Part shown: piece by piece, positions 1 to 9,141 of the stretch
How positions within the stretch are numbered: position 1 is the first letter of the stretch
Layout of the letters: every line of letters starts with the position of its first letter
NCBI GenBank assembly: GCA_021234155.1
Contig: JAJEKV010000206.1
Location: forward strand, 496,001 to 560,000
DNA: 64,000 nt
Source: Isoetes taiwanensis
Lineage: Eukaryota; Streptophyta; Lycopodiopsida; Isoetales; Isoetaceae
Direction: 5' to 3'
Position numbers and translations under genes: made by a program
The notes under the pieces: model-generated
The model's database searches: none
What the model saw: the letters and a program-made list of their open reading frames with translations, nothing else
What the model was told of the DNA's origin: nothing

Positions 1-31
1 AGTTTTAGTAAACTGGAATTTTTTTATTATG

Positions 32-165
32 GGGGTTGTATACACGTGTACAGTACCCTGTATCATAGACCTTATGCAGGGGTTGTATACACGTGTACAG
101 TACCATGTATCATAGACCTTATGCAGGGGTTGTATACACGTGCAGTACCCGTGTATCATACATAC
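32..165. repeat. 47-bp tandem repeat, about three copies
   Basis: Units begin with GGGGTTGTATACACG at 32, 79 and 126, a regular 47-bp period. The third copy lacks a few bases. Each unit holds GTATACACGTGTACAG, a partly self-complementary stretch. No coding capacity is seen. Confidence 0.85.
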
Positions 166-322
166 ATGAATATTTAGAAAACATATTAACACAGTATTAT
201 ATACCAACTTCCAAACACAATAGAGACCGAAGTATATGTATGATAAATAGCAAAGGTTACTAGAGACCACGACAGTATGTCCCTAGTAACCTTCCCCTGG
301 CTAGTAACCTTCCCCTAGGTTT

Positions 323-913
323 TTAACCCCTTCCCCTTTCCCTTCCCCTGCGAGGTCTAACCCGCGCAGCTAGGTTAGGAACCCAGAGCTCACACATATC
401 CCAGCCTGATTCTTCCCACCATATGGGGTACCTAGTCATTGCAAAAAGTAATTCCACATGATGATACTCACGGAAGAAGAGTGGACCCAACTCCACAAAG
501 TTGTTGTACTCGTGATAGTATGTCCTAATAAGGCCATACATCTGTCCCTTACAAATTTCATGAATGAACTCTGATATGTATTGATCCAGAGAGTGTGCTA
601 AATAACCAGCACGAAGAAGAGGCCTCAACTGCTGTAGCATCTCGTCCAGATGAGGAGGGGGTTCAATAATTCCCCTTAATGCAAGTCTTCTATAGCATTC
701 AGATGGATTAATTTCCATCAGTGGCTCATGACCACAATCAAATCGCTCCAGAATGAAGTTGATCAACTCCCTTGCAAGCTCCTTGGTAGGACTGTGGCGC
801 AGCCTCCACTCTAAGAAATGGTCAAATAGCTCATCTTGATCAGGCCGCACAGAATGCTTGGGGCATGCTTGCAGGGCTTCTGGAGTAGCCCAGGGAGGAT
901 TGGGTCCAATCAT
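323..913 (-). CDS. hypothetical protein, 196 aa
   Basis: The open frame extends upstream to 1078, but its first 55 codons are read out of a purine-rich simple repeat and look spurious. The ATG at 911-913 (MIGPNPPWATPEALQ) is therefore the better start. The product is rich in predicted helix and acidic/aromatic residues, with an internal QLRPLLRAGYLAHSLDQY stretch and a basic C-terminal tail (ARVRPRRGRERGRG). I see no signal peptide, membrane segment or catalytic motif, and I recognise no family. It may be a transposon-associated or lineage-specific ORF, or one exon of a longer gene. The stop is at 323-325. No neighbour suggests a role. Confidence 0.35.
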   Translation of the reverse strand: MIGPNPPWATPEALQACPKHSVRPDQDELFDHFLEWRLRHSPTKELARELINFILERFDCGHEPLMEINPSECYRRLALRGIIEPPPHLDEMLQQLRPLLRAGYLAHSLDQYISEFIHEICKGQMYGLIRTYYHEYNNFVELGPLFFREYHHVELLFAMTRYPIWWEESGWDMCELWVPNLAARVRPRRGRERGRG

Positions 914-1340
914 TTGCAAAAGCAAAGGATCACTGACGGAGCAAGGAACACGGAGCGGAGCAAGGAACAAGGAGCAAGAAGCAAGGAACAAGATCAAGTA
1001 GCAAGGAGCACGAAGATGAAGTAGCAAGGAACAAGGATCAAGATCAAGTAGCAAGAAGCAAGGAACAAGGAAGATCAAGGAGCAAGAAGATCAAGGAACA
1101 AGGAAGATCAAGGAGCAAGAAGCAAGGATCAAGATCAAGTAGCAAAGAACACGGAACACAAGGTGAGAAGTGAAAGTAAGGTGAGAATACGAGAGCACAC
1201 AAGGTGAGAAAGAGCTGCAGGGATAAATTCGTGAGTGAGAAGTGAAAGCAAGGTGAAAGAATTTATAGCTACGAACCCAATAATGTTGAAGTATAATACC
1301 AATAATGTTGAAGTATAATACCAATAATGTAGTATAATAC
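914..1340. repeat. purine-rich degenerate repeat and 22-bp tandem repeat
   Basis: From about 940 to 1150 the plus strand is a decayed array of GGAGCAAGGAACAAGATCAAG-like words. From 1279 to 1340 a 22-bp unit (CAATAATGTTGAAGTATAATAC) occurs twice, followed by a shortened third copy. The minus-strand hydrophobic open frames here are by-products of the repeat. Confidence 0.7.
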
Positions 1341-1868
1341 CATTAGAGGCAAAATGGGATTTCGTTTTGTCCTCATAAGGGAAATGCCACCTCATTTTGG
1401 CCCTCATTCCATGTCAGCATGCTTATTCATTTAATATCATTTTATTTACGTTTATTCTACCTACTTAACTTTCAACAACCATAAAAAACTCTCAACCAAC
1501 TTAACGACCCATTTAAACATATGGTATGCAATAAATGCATCAACTTAAAATATTTTTTAGACGATGGTATCCACTTTTAAATTTACGTCCATAATATTTT
1601 TTAGACAATGGTATCCACTTTTAAATTTATGTCCATATGTAGACCGACCTGCCCAAGATTTTCAATTTCCCCGCACCTCTCCGTCCTATATACTCTCCAG
1701 ATTGAATGATTTGAAGATGGCGCCAAAGATATTTGAGTTTGTTTAATTCGTTTTTGAAAATTTGAAAATTCCAAAGAGACGGTTTTTTGCATTTCAGGAA
1801 TTGGAGATGGCGCCAACAAATTTAATTTTCTGTCATTCTATTTTTGAATTTGCACTTCCCCCTGATAC
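1341..1868. other. AT-rich intergenic DNA with a 43-bp direct repeat
   Basis: No gene is seen. A ~43-bp word containing ATGGTATCCACTTTTAAATT occurs twice in tandem (about 1556-1590 and 1599-1635). Confidence 0.6.
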
Positions 1869-1916
1869 TTGAATTTCATAACATTTTTTCAACTCAGTGT
1901 AGTTTCTCTTTCCACC

Positions 1917-2950
1917 ATGACTGAGATTCGTGTGTCTCTACCATCAAAAGACTATGCACAAATTTGGTCTAGAAAAGGAGGGGGATTGAAACAGAAATTA
2001 GATGAGAACATGCTAAGAATGATGGGTGCAAAGCATGCAGATATATGGGCTAGAGGAAGCATATATCCAAGGGATCCCATTACTGGTGAGTTTCCTGATT
2101 TTAACTCTGTAACTGGTTTAGTAAAATTTGCATGTGAAGGGAAATCTGGTCTCTTAGGATACTGTGAGAATATGACAAAATATATTAGCCAACTGTGTGG
2201 TACTTTGCATGAAATCAACAGAGCTGTCAAGGACAAGGAAGAAAAATTGAGCACATTGCAAGAAGAGAAGTGTCAATTAGTATCGAAAGTAATGAGACTT
2301 GAGAGGAAACTTTTGGATTTGCACCAAGATGGAACTCTTAAAAATTTCATAATCAATCAAACAAATTGAGAATTAAAAGATTCAGTGAGCAAATGCAAGG
2401 GCAGCTGAGTGCAAAGTAAAACTATTGGAGAAAAGATTGCAACGGCTTAAGAGCACACCTTTGAGTTTTCGAGAGAGAAAGAGAAAAACAAAGCCAATTG
2501 AGGCACTTAATCCTACATGTGGTGCAGCAAGAAGAAGGATTTATGCTGTAAAGAGAGTACTCAAGACAAAAAAGGAGAAAAAAGTTAGAGGCAACATAGG
2601 GAATCTTGTAAAAAGCATTGCTACCACGGACGAAGTATTGTGTATGTTGAATGATCCAACTAATGTTTCTTTGCGGAAGGGTGTGCTGGAAATGGTTATT
2701 AAGGAAATCCATTCCAAAATGAATGTGGATGAGATACAAGCTAATTGTGACACATTAGGAATTAGCAGACAAAGTTATAGATCCTTGTTTAAGATGTTCC
2801 ATGGTGACCTTAGATCCCTGGGAAGCAAAAAAGTTATTCTTCCACATCCTCATGCTGTGGAGTCCATCAGAAGAAAACGAAATATGACAGTGGAAGACAT
2901 TCTAGGTGGAATGGATGCCGCGAGTCGCCGCCGAGGCTGGCGGCGCCGCC
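1917..2950 (+). pseudogene. broken coiled-coil protein gene of unknown family
   Basis: Two open frames form one damaged gene. The first starts at the ATG at 1917 (context CCACCATGAC, MTEIRVSLPSKDY; the frame is open from 1869) and ends at TGA 2367-2369. The second, in another frame, runs from about 2389 to 2988. The residues between, read past the TGA and then with a shift near 2395-2405 (ELKDSVSKCK, then AECKVKLLEKRLQRL), continue the same heptad-rich helix, so one nonsense and one frameshift mutation separate them. Visible parts are an N-terminal globular segment (IWARGSIYPRDPITGEFPDF), a coiled coil around residues 95-180, a Lys/Arg-rich stretch (RERKRKTKP, KTKKEKKVR) and a C-terminal helical region (LGISRQSYRSLFKMF). 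After about 2912 the reading becomes GC-rich Arg/Ala sequence, probably foreign. I do not recognise the family; a transposon-encoded or captured protein is possible. Confidence 0.5.
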
Positions 2951-2998
2951 GAGAAGCCCTACTAGGGGGTGATGCCCTCCTCCCGTGAATTACAGGAC

Positions 2999-3415
2999 GT
3001 AATACACTCCAGGCCAAGATTACGAACAATAGATGCTAGGATTCTGGTGCAGATGCTTGCAGGTGCTACGATTCTGGTGGTTGCAGATCGTGGATGGACA
3101 AAAAATAGCTACATCATCATATTTCCGGCCTCTATTTCCACTGTTTTAGATGGTCCTCTGTTTTAGATCAGTGGTTGCATCCTCTATTTCCTCTGCTTAA
3201 GATGGTCGGAGGAGATGCTTGAACTCTGTGGCTAACTCTGTGGCGGAGGAAAATAATTTCTTTGGCGGAGCAAACGATTTCTGCGGCGGAGGAAAATAAT
3301 TTCTTTGGCGGAGCAAACGATTTCTGCGGCGGAGGACAGATATAGAAGCGGCGGAAGAATTGTGTCATATAATTTTAAGGTAAAAATACAGTAATCTTGG
3401 CCTGGTGTGTATTAC
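2999..3415. mobile_element. 417-bp element with 25-bp terminal inverted repeats (MITE-like)
   Basis: Positions 2999-3023 (starts GTAATACAC, ends AAGATTAC) are the reverse complement of 3391-3415 with one mismatch. The interior has no coding capacity but holds its own tandem repeat. It is the size of a MITE or small non-autonomous DNA transposon. I cannot see a convincing target-site duplication. Dispersed repeat R begins directly after the right end. Confidence 0.6.
3248..3335. repeat. 43-bp tandem duplication inside the MITE-like element
   Basis: GAGGAAAATAATTTCTTTGG followed by CGGAGCAAACGATTTCTGCGGCG appears twice head to tail (about 3248-3290 and 3291-3333). A third partial unit (GCGGCGGAAG) follows. 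Confidence 0.75.
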
Positions 3416-3755
3416 GGTAGGGGATTAATAGTGTCACACCAAAGTCTCTCCCCCAAAGTCTAAGAAAGAACTATTTGTTCTTCGAGGTAGGGGATTAATA
3501 ATGTCATAGAGGATGTGTTTTTGGCAAGACAAAGTCCCATAAAATAAAAGAAAAGAATAATGATGTGTTTTTGGCAAGACAAAGTTCCATGAAATCTCAA
3601 AAGAAATCAAAAGCAATGAATGATATACAATGAAAGGTAGTGTTTATTTGTAGTAGTGAACATTTGTTAAGAGACAAAGACCATTTCATATAGTGCCATT
3701 TCCTAAGTAAAAGTAAATCATTAGCACAGAAGAATATCAAAGAATCTCATAACCT
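3416..3755 (+). repeat. dispersed repeat R, copy 1
   Basis: Near-identical in order and orientation to 58,481-58,845. It starts GGTAGGGGATTAATAGTGTC and ends CAAAGAATCTCA. It holds internal short duplications (TTCTTCGAGGTAGGGGATT, GTGTTTTTGGCAAGACAA twice). It abuts the truncated 3' side of the LINE endonuclease frame at about 3755. No coding capacity. Confidence 0.8.
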
Positions 3756-4953
3756 GGTATCCTTCCTCTGGCAGCCACTTGATATTGTGTTCCCATGCCT
3801 CTACCAGACATATTATGTCGTAGCTGTGGGCTCCCTCAAGCCTCTCTCCGTCATCCCAGGGGTATCCGGTACAATTCCAGTACCATATTGTCAACGTCTC
3901 TTCCCTCGAGGCTGCCCCTTCGAGGTTTCTATATGTTCTGCCCCGTTGCCTACTCTTCTCGGTCGTCCTCTGGTCCTTGTAATCGAGGTCGGACCCATGA
4001 TTCTGGCTTGGGGCGTGCGGTCTTCGCCGACCCCGTTTCCGCTTCTTTTTGCTCCTCTGGGCTGTATCACTTCTAGGGCTATCGCCGTCGGTGCCCCACC
4101 CAAGGCTCTGCTTTCCTGTCCTTGTGTCATAACTACCAAAGGGTCGATATTCTCCTTCTCCACCTCTATTGACTTCGTGGACTCCGGTCTCTCCATATTC
4201 TGTTCTTGTCCTAGGAGTGTTTGTTCTCTGACCCTCTTGTGCAGGTATACTTTGCCATTCCTGACTCCCGCATGTATCCCTGCCTGATTCAATTCCCTGG
4301 CCCTGGCCAGTTCCCTGTGTCGCCCCTGACGTTGCATGACCGTTAGAGCTTCCTGTACTTTGATCCCATTCCTTAGCCTGGATCCCATGCGCAGTATTCT
4401 CTCCGTGGCTGTCGGGTCTCTGAGTGTCAGGTTTATGTGCCTCGACCGACCTCACTGCTTTGACGATGATGCTCCAGTGTTCTTTGAAAACTGTCTCTAT
4501 TATTTCTGCAGTAACTCGGTATGTGTCTTCATTAGGTTTCTCTGCTACCCCTATCAGCCTAACGTCATGCTTAATTCTATTCTGCTCTTCAAATTCCATG
4601 ATATGCGGTTTTATTATATCAAATAATTCCCATGCATCTAACTCAACATTTGCTTTTTCTAATTCAACCAACCTCTGCATGATCTTAGTTTTTTATCCCT
4701 CAATCTCGTTTATCCGGCGCTGCATCTCCTCGCTTGTCCTCTCGTCCCCTCCTATCCTTACGTCCATGCTGGAGATGGCTATTTTGTTGCGGTTGGCCGT
4801 CTCCGCCAGCGTGTTGAGTGCATCCATGCTCGGGATTCTAGACTCCAGCTGCTTGTTCATTTGAGCCAGAAAATCCTTGAGATCCTATTGGCTTACTGGT
4901 GCCCTTGCCATATCTGCTCTCTTCTGTTGGCTGAGGCTGGTGCTTTCCGCCAT
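3721..4953 (-). pseudogene. LINE ORF: coiled coil, RRM-like ORF1 domain and start of an AP endonuclease
   Basis: Read on the minus strand from ATG 4951-4953 (MAESTSLSQQKRADMAR), one frame runs to 3721 and is broken only by TAG 4885-4887 and TAA 4693-4695. In order: a short basic N-terminus; a coiled coil (MDALNTLAETANRNKIAISS, then EEMQRRINEIE, then LVELEKANVELDAWELF); a segment like the RRM of L1-type ORF1 proteins (DVRLIGVAEKPNEDTYRV); a long Gly/Ser/Thr/Gln-rich linker with a basic KKKRKRGRRR patch; and the first strands of an endonuclease domain (LTIWYWNCTGYPW, then YDIICLVEAWEH). The frame ends where repeat R begins, so most of the endonuclease and all of the reverse transcriptase are missing. 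LINEs usually lose their 5' end; loss of the 3' side here implies a later deletion. Confidence 0.7.
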
Positions 4954-5395
4954 CGTTCCTGGATACAATATGCAGCGGTGCTTTCTCGTCTGGGTTACTG
5001 CAATGCAATTCTTCTGGTAAGGTTGCAGCACCTCTTCCATGAAGTGTATATATATTCTTTCTCTGAACGATCTCTTATTCAAAAAACACCGTTAACTCCG
5101 AGTTTGAATTTTGAAATAGCCATACTTATTAATTATTCTGCCCCCCACTAAGTATTATTCGATTCACCATTTAAATCTCGTCGTCTTTCCATTTCTGCTG
5201 ATTGGCCGAGGGTGACCCTCTCTGTGTCAATCCAAGATTCGGTAGTTGCCTACCGGAGTTATTATTTTGGTGATCCGAGAACCAGTTGGAGGATCGTGCC
5301 CTCGCTATCCTGGCCTACGGCGGGGGTTAGACCCCTCAGTCCGTAGCGTATCCCAGTCTCCTTTTTGACTATAATAACACACTTATATATACATA
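3756..5395 (-). mobile_element. 3'-truncated LINE copy (ORF1 and endonuclease start with 5' UTR)
   Basis: The region upstream of the ORF on the minus strand (4954 to about 5395) is shared with array units near 17,480-17,890 and 19,605-20,065, including CCCTCGCTATCCTGGCCTAC and the AT-rich ACACTTATATA edge. Similarity stops at about 5390, which marks a probable 5' end of the element. Confidence 0.6.
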
Positions 5396-5405
5396 CAAGA
5401 ATTTA

Positions 5406-5424
5406 GCGCTGGCAGAGCCAGCGC
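5406..5424. other. perfect GC-rich hairpin next to a T/A-rich tract
   Basis: GCGCTGGC-AGA-GCCAGCGC forms an 8-bp stem. On the minus strand it lies downstream of the Helitron Rep/helicase remains and an A-rich tract, the position where Helitrons carry a 3' hairpin. I do not see a clear CTRR end. Confidence 0.4.
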
Positions 5425-5517
5425 CTTTGTTGCTGGGTTTTTTTTTTTTTGTTTTTTTTTTGGGTATGTGTGATGGTATTCTCTTGAATGTTAATTGCTC
5501 TTTTATGGTTTATTAGC

Positions 5518-5637
5518 ATTCCTGGGACTTGAACCCTGGTGTAACTGCTAATGCAGTGCCCATGATATAGATAGAGCATCGGTGCCTTGAGGTAGGGGTG
5601 CGCTGTCTACATCGTCGGCGTGGAGTGGAGTGGAGTG

Positions 5638-5672
<35 letters not shown>
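5518..5672 (-). repeat. possible tRNA-related SINE piece with B box, GGAGT repeat and 31-nt poly-T
   Basis: The minus strand reads CCAGGGTTCAAGTCCCAGG at about 5521-5539, a good match to a Pol III B box (GGTTCAANTCC). No convincing A box is seen. TGGAG occurs four times at 5621-5640, followed by 31 T at 5641-5671. Confidence 0.3.
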
Positions 5673-5699
5673 ATGCGTACCTTTTTTTATGGTAAGAGT

Positions 5700-6748
5700 T
5701 CTGTGTGGACGACGTTTGTTATAGTCTGTGATACGTTGCTTGGATCGAGTAGAATTAGTACATCTTCTTTTCTTCGGACGCGAGTGGGTGCTGTATATAA
5801 TTGGCCATGTGCAAAAACTTTAGTTCATAGGTCGAGGACTATTTTATCGAGTGTAAGTCCTAGGCAGCTATTGAATGTTGTTGAGTAAGTTGGTCGCAGT
5901 GGAAGTTGTCGTCTGTGAGTGGTCCATGGTCGATGTATGGATTGATGGTATGCAATGTTGTAGCAACTTGCATCACCCATGTAGCAGGAATCTGTTTATC
6001 AGAAGCAATAGCATATCGATACGTATCATCATATATATACCAATGCAAAGTATTGTTTGGGTCATCTGCAGATAGAAGACGATGATATGTCCGGCCCATA
6101 ATAGCGATAGCTGACGGTGTTTTTAAGGTTACGAAGTCACCTTTAACACCAAGTGCCGTGAGGCAGCAAATTTGTTGCAAACTTTTGTATTGAATATAAT
6201 TCTTGGAGTTTAGGTGGAAGTGGTTTGAGAGGGGGAAGTAAACGACGACCGCTATTGCAACAAAAGCTTGGGCTTTCTGTGTTGAAAAGTTGAAGTTGGC
6301 ATGTTTGACATGTTCGACTCCATTTAATAGGCTCATGCTCTATGAGCTTGGACTGTTGTTCCATGGCTTTGAATTGATGATGCCAATGATCATTTGGGCT
6401 GGTGGCCTTTGATGATACAGGACATGGTAAATTTGTCGTGATTTCATGTTGTTCCATGGGGATTTGATCCTTGATCATAATCCCCATGGAACTTGCTTTA
6501 AGAGTACAATCAGTAGCAGAAGTTTGATGCTCATGTGGCATTGTAGGATCTGTCGATAATGATCTTAAAGGTTTTGACTCAATAGGCGTTTCTTTTATAT
6601 CCATTGCAGATGTATTGTTTTTGAATCTTTTGCGAGCTTGGTAATTTTGTTGGTACTTACGATGTTTCAAGATTCTCTCTAGGTCATCATCGGTTAGATG
6701 ATTGGACTTTGGCAGAGGTAACCTATGGAAAGGGACAATTAAATACAA
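5700..6748 (-). pseudogene. internally deleted Helitron Rep/helicase
   Basis: Three pieces in Helitron order on the minus strand. (1) 6748 to about 6200: an N-terminal region ending in a zinc-binding segment, CQTCQLQLFNTE then CCNSGRRLLPPLKPLPP, typical just before the Helitron Rep domain. (2) After a frame change near 6180-6200, frame 6336-5860 continues with ALGVKGDFVTLKTPSA, MGRTYHRLLS and LHWYIYDD, matching the Helitron helicase-like N-domain. (3) At about 5870-5710, TLDKIVLDL, a TGA, then VFAHGQLYTAPTRVRRKEDV matches the extreme C-terminal helicase motif. The Rep catalytic HUH motif, tyrosines and most helicase motifs are absent between (2) and (3), so more than 1,000 residues are deleted. 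Not functional. Confidence 0.75.
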
Positions 6749-6759
6749 ATTATATACAT

Positions 6760-7120
6760 TACGGAGCCGGCGCCCTATGCACCCTTGAGGACTGAACCTA
6801 AATGTGTGACGTGTGGAAGGATCATCGATCTCCGACTCCGTGTATCAAGTTTTAATTAATGCTTTGTTAACTGCAGTTTGGCCTAAAGATGAGCACAATG
6901 AACTTGATTCAACCTGGGGAAAGGCTCATTCTTACGAGTCAAATTGTGTCATCCAAAGGATGCAACTAATTCAATGGTACGATAATTTTGATATTATTGG
7001 ATAATATTCAACTTGTGTCATCCAAAGGATGCAACTAATTCATTTTGATACTATTAGACAGTATTTTTGCTCTGAATATTAGCATGAGGTTGCCCAAAAG
7101 CAATTTATATAGCAATGCAG
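6760..7120. other. non-coding spacer with a 29-bp direct repeat
   Basis: A word starting TGTGTCATCCAAAGGATGCA occurs at 6944-6972 and 7014-7042. Nothing else is recognised. Confidence 0.5.
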
Positions 7121-7126
7121 GTCCCA

Positions 7127-7830
7127 CTAAAGAAATAATAAGACAGCTAATATTAAGCTTAAAAACTTCCAGCAACATGACCACAGGGAAGCCTTAATAT
7201 ATTGAGGATTTGGTATATTGAGGGATTGGTATTTGGCAGCTCCAAGGCCATGTAGATTTGAGAAATGTGGAAGGTTTATTGCCACTTGATCATCAGTGTT
7301 TAGAAAGTTATTGTTGATTGTTAATCCGGATGCATACATATGTGAAGATTTAAGATCCTTCTCATATCTGCTGCATCATCCCAATGAGCTGCTGGAGCAT
7401 AAATATTTGACAACATAACAATCAATGTAGCGTTTTGCTTGTCTAATTCAAGAACATGCTCTGCTGCCCTTTCCCTTCTCTTTAAGTCATTGACATTGCT
7501 GCATGAACCAAGCAAGGAAGACCATGATGCAATGTCTGCTTCAAATGGCATGCTGTTGATTAGGGTCTCTGTCTCACCAAGCCATAGTGCCCGTCCAAGC
7601 AGGTCAACCATACAGCAGTAGTCTTCATGTGCCAACTCCGGGCCCATGGAAACAAAATGATGCGAATCAAAATTCTGCAGCCCAGCATGATTGCAGGCAG
7701 AAAGAATGCTACTAACGGTAACTTCATCTGGCATTATTCTATCCAACAGCATCTGCTGCAAGACCTGAAATGCCTCTTTCACATATCCAGCATTTTAGCT
7801 GGATATGTTATTCTAGCTGGTTTCATATCT
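7127..7830 (-). pseudogene. PPR protein C-terminal end with E-type motifs
   Basis: Frame 7782-7321 reads VKEAFQVLQQMLLDRIMPDE, SSILSACNHAGL, YCCMVDLLGRALWLGETETL, LINSMPFEADIASWSSLLGS, ERAAEHVLELDKQNATL and MLSNIYAPAAHWDDAADMRR. This is the last L/S motif followed by the E and E+ region of a PLS-class PPR protein. Such proteins bind organellar RNA, and the E region supports C-to-U editing. The N-terminal repeats and any DYW domain are absent; a frame change leads into 7339-7127. It may be the tail of the PPR gene whose repeats lie at 8526-9140, separated by repeat DNA. Not expected to be functional. Confidence 0.7.
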
Positions 7831-7982
7831 TTCTTTCATATCTTTCTGCATCATTTGTTGAAAATATTTGATAGCTAGCTTAAAATGCCTACTGTAGGCA
7901 AAAGACATATTCATTATTGTCCAGGTAATTACATTTCGTTGATGCATTTATTTAAATAACTGGAGGGCATGCATAATTTGTT

Positions 7983-8480
7983 CCAAGATCTGGACCGTAC
8001 ATAACGATCCTCGTTTGTGGGGTATGCATGTACAAGTTTTTGTATACTGTATATTAAAGTTTGTAAAATACTATAAGATTTGAGAGAATGTACTTAATGA
8101 TGTTAATTTTGTACATGTATTATAATTTTTTTGGGGCTCTCGCTGCCCTACGTAACCCCCCGTGTGAATATACACCCAAACCAAAGGGGGTTTAAGGGGG
8201 ATTTTAATTTAAATGTGTCAAATGCAATGGTTTATGTTAATAATGTTAATGGTAGTTGTGTGTTAATAGTTTGTGTTAACTAAATTTTTGGCCCCTTCGG
8301 GGCCTTAAAGATGGTGTAGGGATGCATGTAATATTGTGCATGCAGTTTCCTTAGTGCATGTAATATTGTGCATATAATATCTGTGCATGGAGATTCCTTA
8401 GTGCATATGAATCATAATAGAAAATGGTAGTAGAGCTAAAAACAAGCCATTACATTCAAAGTCCTAATATTAAGTGTGAC
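7983..8480. repeat. dispersed repeat block related to 10,540-10,930
   Basis: At about 7989-8026, a ~38-bp word starting GATCTGGACCGTACATAACG is the reverse complement of part of 10,640-10,677. At about 8134-8310, the sequence beginning CTCTCGCTGCCCTACGTAAC matches 10,701-10,930 in direct orientation, with the shared AATTTAATTTAAATGTGT/AATGGTAGTTGTGTGTTA landmarks. Probably remnants of a non-autonomous transposon. No gene is seen. Confidence 0.55.
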
Positions 8481-8525
8481 ATAAAGACTCTGAAACCTAA
8501 AACGTGATTACTCTCTGCAATGCCT

Positions 8526-9140
8526 TCATGGACCACTGTTAAAGAAAGAAAAAATACCATTTGGCCAGAAAAGGGGCCAGTTCAAGCCATCTGTTAGAGC
8601 TGCCATATTGGCACATGCATCCAAAGCAGTCGCATAAGTGTATTTATCTGGTTTCACCCCTTCAGCATTCATTTGATTGAAAAACTCCAAAGCCTTTTTA
8701 TTATTTCTATTTTGCACATGTGCTCCAAGCATACTTGTCTAGGAGATAACATCACGGTAATGCATTTCATCAAACAATTATCTTGCATTATTAACATCTC
8801 CACAATAAGCATATGCTGCAAGCATGGCAGTTGATGTAACTACATGTCAATGAGGCATTTTATCAAACACTAACTGTGCATCTTCAAAACCCATGGCAAC
8901 AATGTTCTGATGGATCTTCTTTCCAGTTACCAGTTCCATCATAGCAGCACAAGCGTCAAGAGCACTCATATAAGTGACTTTATAAGTGACTTTATCAGGG
9001 ACTATGCCCTCCAGCTGCATTTGCCTAAAAAATTCAAGTGCTTGATTCTCATGTCCATTACATTGTACATTTGCAATTATGGAGTTCCATGACACTAGAT
9101 CATGGAGAGGCATTTTATGAAAAATATTCAGGCCTCTTGG
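8526..9140 (-). pseudogene. PPR repeats (PLS class) with three in-frame stops
   Basis: One minus-strand frame contains FHKMPLHDLVSWNSIIANV, ENQALEFFRQMQLEGIVPDK, SALDACAAMMELVTGKKIHQ, EDAQLVFDKMPH, HVVTSTAMLAAYAYCGDVNN, LFDEMHYRDVIS, TSMLGAHVQNRNNKKALEFF and EGVKPDKYTYATALDACANM. That is roughly four PPR motifs. Stops are TGA at 8847-8849, TAA at 8778-8780 and TAG at 8739-8741. They sit where family members usually have Arg, Gln and Trp, so each is one transition from sense. A 12-bp duplication (AAGTGACTTTAT twice, giving VTYKVTY) and an apparent ~20-residue deletion after KKIHQNIVAMGF add damage. The upstream frame is continuous with the ANTH-domain fragment at 9142-9861. Confidence 0.75.
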
Positions 9141-9141
9141 A

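Noticed and set aside
4861-5151. Plus-strand ORF MSQKILEILLAYW repeated at 17,268 and 19,395
   Set aside because: Shadow of the LINE ORF read on the minus strand.
8739-8849. U-to-C RNA editing restoring the stops in the PPR relic
   Set aside because: Such editing is known from organelle transcripts of some ferns, lycophytes and hornworts; this locus is nuclear, and the deletion, duplication and fusion show plain decay.
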